From Agroathelia rolfsii (taxonomy: Eukaryota; Basidiomycota; Agaricomycetes; Amylocorticiales; Amylocorticiaceae), in the NCBI GenBank assembly GCA_018343915.1, contig JABRWF010000006.1, positions 2,976,001 through 3,040,000 on the forward strand: a stretch of DNA of 64,000 bases. The letters run 5' to 3'. A program made the position numbers and the translations under genes. How positions within the stretch are numbered: position 1 is the stretch's first letter; each line of letters begins with the position of its first letter. Shown here one piece after another: positions 58,630-64,000 of this stretch. Below the pieces are notes generated by a model that saw only the letters and a list, made by a program, of their open reading frames with translations, ran no database searches and was not told where the DNA came from.

Positions 58630-60826
58630 TTAACCCAACTTGCCCTCCTGCACCGCTTTCCGAATTGGATTCTGCGACGGCGGCAACGCACCCGTCCGCT
58701 CCAGTCGATCAAAGAGGACGAATAGCTTCTCGGCTTCGCGCTCCTTCTCCTCATCAGTCATATCTGGTAGTTCCGTCTTCTCCTGGACCGTACCCGTGAT
58801 GGGGTTGATCTCTGGGCTATCTGCACTTGTAGTGCCAGGAGAATCGGGCGAGGATGGTGATGATGATGAGGGGGCACCGGCAGGGGGTGGAGGGGCGGTC
58901 ATAATGCCTTTGTTGTACAGGAATCCAGCGACGTTGCCGTAGCCTACCTGACTTGAAAGTACAGAAGCTGAAGAATCAATTTGCAATCAGCCTCCTGTCT
59001 TCATCCTCCGTACAGAGAGAACTGAAAAACCCACCATCTGAATTACAAATTACGAACAACATCTCCCCGACCGCATCCTTCATCCGCGGATGATACACAG
59101 TCCCCAGCAATCTCAACAACCTACCCAGCATATCCGCACGCAGCTCCAGTGCCGAGGTACGGTCCAAATTCGCCGGCAAGATCCACTCGCGCATCCGCGT
59201 ACGCGAAGGCGTATCGGCCCCACACAAGCGCATGATCAGCACTACGAGCGGCACGGCCAGATCATCCAGAGAGCTGTTATCTGATGACTCGCGTTTGACC
59301 ATCTCACGCACGGAGGATTCGTCTGGGTCGGTGGTACCTGGCATGTAGTGCGCCAGCGTGACTTCGAGCAGATCATATGCGCGCTGGAGGATGTCAGGAT
59401 TTGACGAAGTTGGTGATTGGGGTGGTGATGAGGAACGCGAGGAGAGGGAACGTCGGCCAGCCGCGATGGCGGATAGTGTGCGATCGATGGCGCTTGGTTT
59501 GGGTTCTTTTGTTCCAGAGCTACCGGGGGTGCTGGGACGCGAGGTGGATACGGGGGATGATCCCGAGGATCCGGTGGGCAGTTTGGAGGTGGATATTCGG
59601 GGTGAGTTTATGATTGGTGAGCCACTGCGGGAGGAGGAGGGTGAAGGGAACCATATTTTGTGAAGGGTGGATGTAATGGGGATTGTTATTAGAGAGTGGA
59701 TAATGTGCGTTAGAGGAGCTGCTATCGGGGCAGGGAAGCTGGGAGGAAGGGCATAGAATACGCGAAGTAATGGGGGTAATAGACTGTGCGGGAGATGATC
59801 ATCAGTCTCATTATGATCAAAACATGATACCAAATGTAGGAATCTTTTACCCGTCAAGACGATTGTTCCAGAAATCACCCATGACCTTGTCCTCCTGGCC
59901 GGGAGTGTTAGACGCCTCGGCAGTTTGTGGCTCCGATTCGGCAAGCTATCATCGATAGTGATTAGCGTACATACTAGATGAGTACATTCCAATACAGATA
60001 GGCAACCTACCTTTGGGTAATGCACTAAGAGGTTGAAAATGAATTTTAGGAGATCGGTCATGGCTTCCTTGCTCATCTTGACGCCACCAAGAATATCAGC
60101 AACGAGGGATTCAAGCTTGGAACCCAGGAGATCCACCACATTGCCTCCCGAGGGTGTCCGCTTTGTCTCGATGAGATAGCATATGTAGGCTCCAGACGAG
60201 AACGAAGAAGCAGTGCATAGGAACAGAATACGAGATGCGAGGAAAATGCGCTCTGGTGATGTCGATTTCTAAGGGAGATGAGAAGCAATGTCTATTTTAT
60301 TTTATTTTTGGCAAAGGGATTGACTAACCTCCATGACATCAATACACCAATCACCACCACCGACATCGGTCGTCACCCACGTCGTCCGTCCGAGCTCAGC
60401 TAAGAGCAGCGCATTCGCTACAACCTTGAGCGCTTCGTTTGAAGAATTCATGTCTTCCCCCTCATAGTATCTTGATATTGTCAACAACAGAGTCTGATTC
60501 TCCTGCGTCGCAAATATCCTTGACACGTCTGGATTGCGACCGAGTGCTTTCAGGGCGGTGATGGCTAGTGGTGCAGCTGGAAACAAAACCGAATTCCTGA
60601 GATGAGTGGAGCATTGCTATGTACTTGCAGCACTCGTACATTTCCTTGATAGACGCCCTGCGGCGTGTGCCTCGACAAAGGAGTTGAGATCATGCAGCAG
60701 GATCTCTGATAATTCAGTGCGGGCTTGCGCGGTATATGCGGGCGGAGTGGTATTAGATATAATAGTTAGGACATCTGGCAGCTCATCAGACGATGCAGCC
60801 TTGTACTGGCTGACAATGTCTGTCAT
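58630..60826 (-). CDS. ric8: Ric8/synembryn, guanine-nucleotide exchange factor and chaperone for G-alpha
   Basis: A cytosolic armadillo-like protein that folds and activates heterotrimeric G-alpha subunits. The start at 60826 gives MTDIVSQYKAASSDELPDVL; an upstream in-frame ATG at 60889 adds 21 Thr-rich residues. Exons then read LGRNPDVSRIFATQENQTLLL, DLLKFIFNLLVHYPK, VMGDFWNNRLDG, LLPPLLRVFYALPP, AHYMPGTTDPDESS, DDLAVPLVVLIMRLCGAD and LRADMLGRLLRLLGTVYHPR. The C-terminal block SSQVGYGNVAGFLYNKGIM and EREAEKLFVLFDRLERTG leads to the stop at 58630. The Ser/Pro-rich middle is usual for basidiomycetes. Three broken copies lie within the receptor block. It is divergent from sec63. Confidence 0.9.
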
Positions 60827-61083
60827 AGCTAGGGTATTCTTCGTCGTTGTCGCAGTCGTAGTCGTCGATGAAAGTGAGACGACGTGCAAGAGGACATTGT
60901 TTTACCGCTTTCGGCCATAGAAACCGCAGATCCGGTGTCACTTTTAGTGCTTCCGATGTTTATGTAATTTAAGATCACGTGCATTATCCACGTCACGCGG
61001 ATTCCTTCAGTCGCGTGACTTGGGGTCATTAGAAGAAACGTGACCATAAGCACACGTCCACACATACAACTCTTTCGCTCGCC
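60827..61083. promoter_or_regulatory. Divergent promoter of ric8 and sec63
   Basis: About 260 bp (195 if ric8 starts at 60889) with several CACGTG-like and CACGT words (for example ATCACGTGCA near 60,975). Confidence 0.5.
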
Positions 61084-63502
61084 ATGGCGGCATATAGCTA
61101 TGATCAAGGGGGCATCCTCGCCTCGTATTTTCTCATCACATTTCTAGCACTTATCTTGGTCCCTACCACACTCTCGCTATTAAAGGCCCCTAGGGATTCG
61201 GTTACCGCTGGCTGTCAATGCAAACAATGTCTGGAACAGCGCACAAAAATCAAGCAGCGCGAGGCGGGTACTTGGCTCAAGCCTAAGTTTGGTAAGACGT
61301 GAGGATTTCTTTCGCTTGTAATGCTCTTTCTGCTGTGTTTTGATACAATATATGCGATGGTGTTGCATAGCGCTATTGGTGTCACTCTGGGATGGGTTCT
61401 TCTCGCATATCTGGCGTACAATGTTGCCAACATAAAAGATGACTCGAAGGTTTACGACCCATTCGAAATTCTCGGTATCAAAATGGTGTGCACTTCATCG
61501 CTTTATGCCAATGACAGGAGTAATGCTGATTGCTATATCCCAATACAGAGTGCTACTCAAAAAGAGATCAAGTCACACTACAGGAAGCTTTCTAAGAAAT
61601 TGTATGTCAGATACGCTATTCTTTTCCATTACATGTAACTTATGTATCCCATTTCAGCCACCCGGACAAGGTCAAACTGACCGTGAACCAAACCATTGAG
61701 GCTGCCGAAGCTTACTTCGTCGACCTCACTAAAGCTTACAAAGCGTTCGTTTCACGTCTCGTCATTTTCCAATAATTGATTTTGCTAAATTAATCTTATA
61801 TACTTTAGCCTAACTGACGAAACAATCCGCGAAAACTGGGAAAAATACGGCCACCCCGACGGTCGCCAAGAAGTCTCTACAGGCATCGCCATCCCCGCCT
61901 GGATCGTCGAGGGCAAGAACAACATCTACGTCCTCGCTATATACGGCCTTCTCTTCGGCGGTGCCCTGCCCGCACTTGTCGGCCGCTGGTGGTTCGGTAA
62001 CCGGGACAAGACCAAGGACGGTGTGCGCCTCAACACGGCAAGTGCATTCTGGAAAGGGCTTACGGAACAGGCCGATCTAAGCGAGGTCATTGGTGTGGTG
62101 GGTACCGCCAAAGAATGGGAAGAGATCACGACGCGCAAGGATGAGGCCGAGCTCGGTGAGATTGAGAAGAAGGTGGAGGAGAATGTCAAGGATTGGGAGC
62201 AGGTCAAGAAGCTCACAAGGAGGGATGATGGGTCTGTTGATCAGGTCCGCTTGCGTGCGCTTGTGTTGCTTTATTCGCATTTGTTGCGTATCCCGATTTC
62301 TTCTGCTCAATTAACAAAAGGTATGTTCTTCACGACCTTGTTGTATGATTCTTAACTGACAGGCGAATTGTTTACAGAGCGACAGAATGCGGTTGCCAAA
62401 ACACCGGTCTTGCTCGCTGCCCTTTTGAACTTGTGCACGGCTCGTTTCTGGCTTCGTCCCTCGCTCGCCATCATGCGTCTACACGCTCACTTCGTCCAGG
62501 CCGTCGCACCAGGCACAACGCATCTGCAACAGTTACCTGGTGTTGACCCTGCTGAGGTGAAATCGACGCCTGATATTGACACCTTCGTCTTGGAGAAGGA
62601 GCAAGCAGGCGACGGGAGGGCGGTAGAGATGCGCAAGGTGGCCGATCGCTGGGGAAGACTCGAGTGTGTTGATGCTCATTACAAAGGTCAGTTCATCATT
62701 TCGTAACGCATTTGAAGAAATATGACCGATATTCTTGTGAATGGATAGTTATCGATGACAACGTTATTGTACCCAACGCATTTGTCAACATTGTCGTTAG
62801 AGTGCGCATCTCGCCTCCCGGTAACGATCCAAAAGATGAGAAACCTGCCTCGGAAGAGACATACGACGACTCGTTCTTATCGGGTCGGAAGGACGCCGAA
62901 GACTTGACACCTGAGGATGCTGCTTCGATAGGCTATGCGCATGCACCTTTCTGGCACACAGTAGGTTATGGCTTTCACTCAACTTTCTCAATTACTAAGA
63001 GGGTGTTTTTGTCATGTAGTACCGCAAACCATCATGGTGGCTCTTCATTGCTGATGAGCGCACAGGCAAGATTATTGTGCCCCCGTCCAAGATCACGGAT
63101 GTACCATACGGCAAGCATGCGCGCGCATACCGCCTTCAGTTCCAAGCTACGTTTGGACCCCAGACGTACCCATGGAAATTGTACCTCGTCAGCGACACCT
63201 TTGTGGGCGAGGAGATCGTCAGGGATCTGCCGGTAAGCTTAAAATTATAACCAGCTTTATGATATTTTCTGATTACGCCCTTCAAATGATAATAGCTCAA
63301 GGTTGAGGATCCCGCCACCCTGAATCTGGAACAAGCTGCTGATGACGAGATCTCGGACCCAGAGGAGGACTCATTGGCTGGTCAGATGGCGGCCATGCGT
63401 GGCGGCCCCGTCAAGCGGACTCAGCAGCAGCATGAGAGTGACGATGAGAGCGGAACGGATGAGGAGAAGGATTCGAGTGATAGTGATAGCGATAGTGATT
63501 AA
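61084..63502 (+). CDS. sec63: Sec63, ER translocon J-domain subunit
   Basis: Works with Sec61/62 and BiP in post-translational import into the ER. The start at 61084 gives MAAYSYDQGGILASYFLITF, the first transmembrane segment, and a second segment follows (VTLGWVLLAYLAYNV). The J domain runs VYDPFEILGI, EIKSHYRKLSKKL, then HPDKVKLTVNQT (HPD motif intact, split by an intron) and ENWEKYGHPDG. A third membrane segment (IYVLAIYGLLFGGALPALVG) precedes the Sec63 Brl domains: VLLYSHLLRIPISS, TPVLLAALLNLC, PNAFVNIVVRVRI. The tail is acidic, Ser-Asp rich and ends SDSDSDSD, a CK2-type Sec62-binding tail. Nine or more exons. Confidence 0.95.
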
Positions 63503-63958
63503 TACTCTTTCTTTCTTTTTCTTTAATCTATCTATTGTACAAAAACTCAGACGGAGTACGGTAGCAATATGTAATGACGCAGCAGGGGCATAGTGAGTGC
63601 AGCCTGCCCTAAACATGCCTGATGCGTCAAACACGCCCAATCACTACCCAGGCGCGTCTCTTGCCCACACTCCTGACGACTTCGCGAGCATATAGACAAG
63701 GTGAGCATCGCAGCCACGATGGGCGTATTATTCACAGCGGCGTGCAGCAGCAGTGTTGATTGTGGCAGTAATTTGCTGCGCTGTTGCTGCGGGTCACTGC
63801 CTCTACGCTTCCCCGGGAAATCCATACTTGACCGACCCCCTGTCTCGCTCTCTCTCTTACTTACTCACACCCACCACCTCTCTCTCTCTCTCTCTCTTCT
63901 CTAGCTCGATCTCTCACCACTACATCTCATTTCTTACTCTATCATCTAATTCACGAAA
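63503..63958. promoter_or_regulatory. Actin promoter with pyrimidine tract
   Basis: A long CT-rich tract with a (CT)n run (about 63,842-63,900) just before the actin start codon, typical of strongly expressed fungal genes. Confidence 0.6.
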
Positions 63959-64000
63959 ATGGAGGATGAGGTAGCTGCCCTCGTACGTATCAGTTCGCCA
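63959..64000 (+). CDS. Actin, first exon only
   Basis: The ATG at 63959 reads MEDEVAAL, immediately followed by a GTACGT donor. This is the fungal actin N-terminus (MEDEVAALVIDNG in the family), with an early intron as in basidiomycete actins. The rest lies beyond the right edge. Only eight codons are visible, so the call rests on the exact N-terminus, the intron position and the CT-rich promoter. Confidence 0.75.
   Translation, partial: MEDEVAALVRISSP

Overview
The window is nuclear DNA of a filamentous basidiomycete, most likely an Agaricomycete and perhaps a Rhizoctonia/Ceratobasidium-type member of the Cantharellales. The reasons are dense 50-60 nt spliceosomal introns, an AA9 cellulose-active oxidase, a Rua1-type regulator, basidiomycete-style NACHT-WD40 receptors and Crinkler-like NTPases. 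The genus is inferred; no marker fixes it.

Left part (1-22 kb): after the 5' half of a C2-STAND receptor on the minus strand comes ordinary, well-preserved gene space. It holds an aldehyde dehydrogenase, a Gvp36-type BAR protein, proteasome beta2 (pup1), an AA9 LPMO with altered second-sphere residues, a Rua1-type zinc-binding regulator, a p24 cargo receptor, the MRG/chromodomain protein Eaf3, a casein kinase I, Sus1/ENY2 and Rab escort protein (mrs6). Several are divergent pairs sharing short promoters.

Middle part (22-58 kb): an unstable accessory block. The same trio, gar2/nucleolin-like gene, then C2-helical-NACHT-WD40 receptor (NLR-like), then ric8 fragment in reverse, recurs in different states of decay. 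Copy i is intact gar2 (25,987-28,227), a receptor cut off after its helical domain (28.6-29.6 kb) and a ric8 relic. Copy ii is a full-length receptor pseudogene (34.6-41.7 kb) split by AT-rich DNA with a solo LTR, followed by a ric8 relic. Copy iii is a gar2 relic (45.6-46.3 kb), an apparently intact receptor of about 1,650 aa with 14 WD repeats (46.7-52.2 kb) and a ric8 relic (52.8-53.8 kb). Two paralogous P-loop NTPases with a candidate C-terminal nuclease motif bracket the block in inverted orientation (22.4-25.4 and 54.2-57.4 kb). Both carry lesions, but different ones. Between the copies lie an epoxide hydrolase with a damaged 3' end, a RecQ-like helicase relic and a fold-back inverted repeat.

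Right part (58-64 kb): intact ric8 (G-alpha exchange factor), sec63 (ER translocation) and, at the very end, the first exon of actin. The essential genes gar2 and ric8 therefore sit at the edges of the receptor block and have been dragged repeatedly into its duplications.

The most interesting material is the receptor/NTPase block: an internally repetitive immune-receptor-like family with a conserved promoter element, a conserved non-canonical (GC-AG) first intron and recurrent co-duplication with its neighbours.
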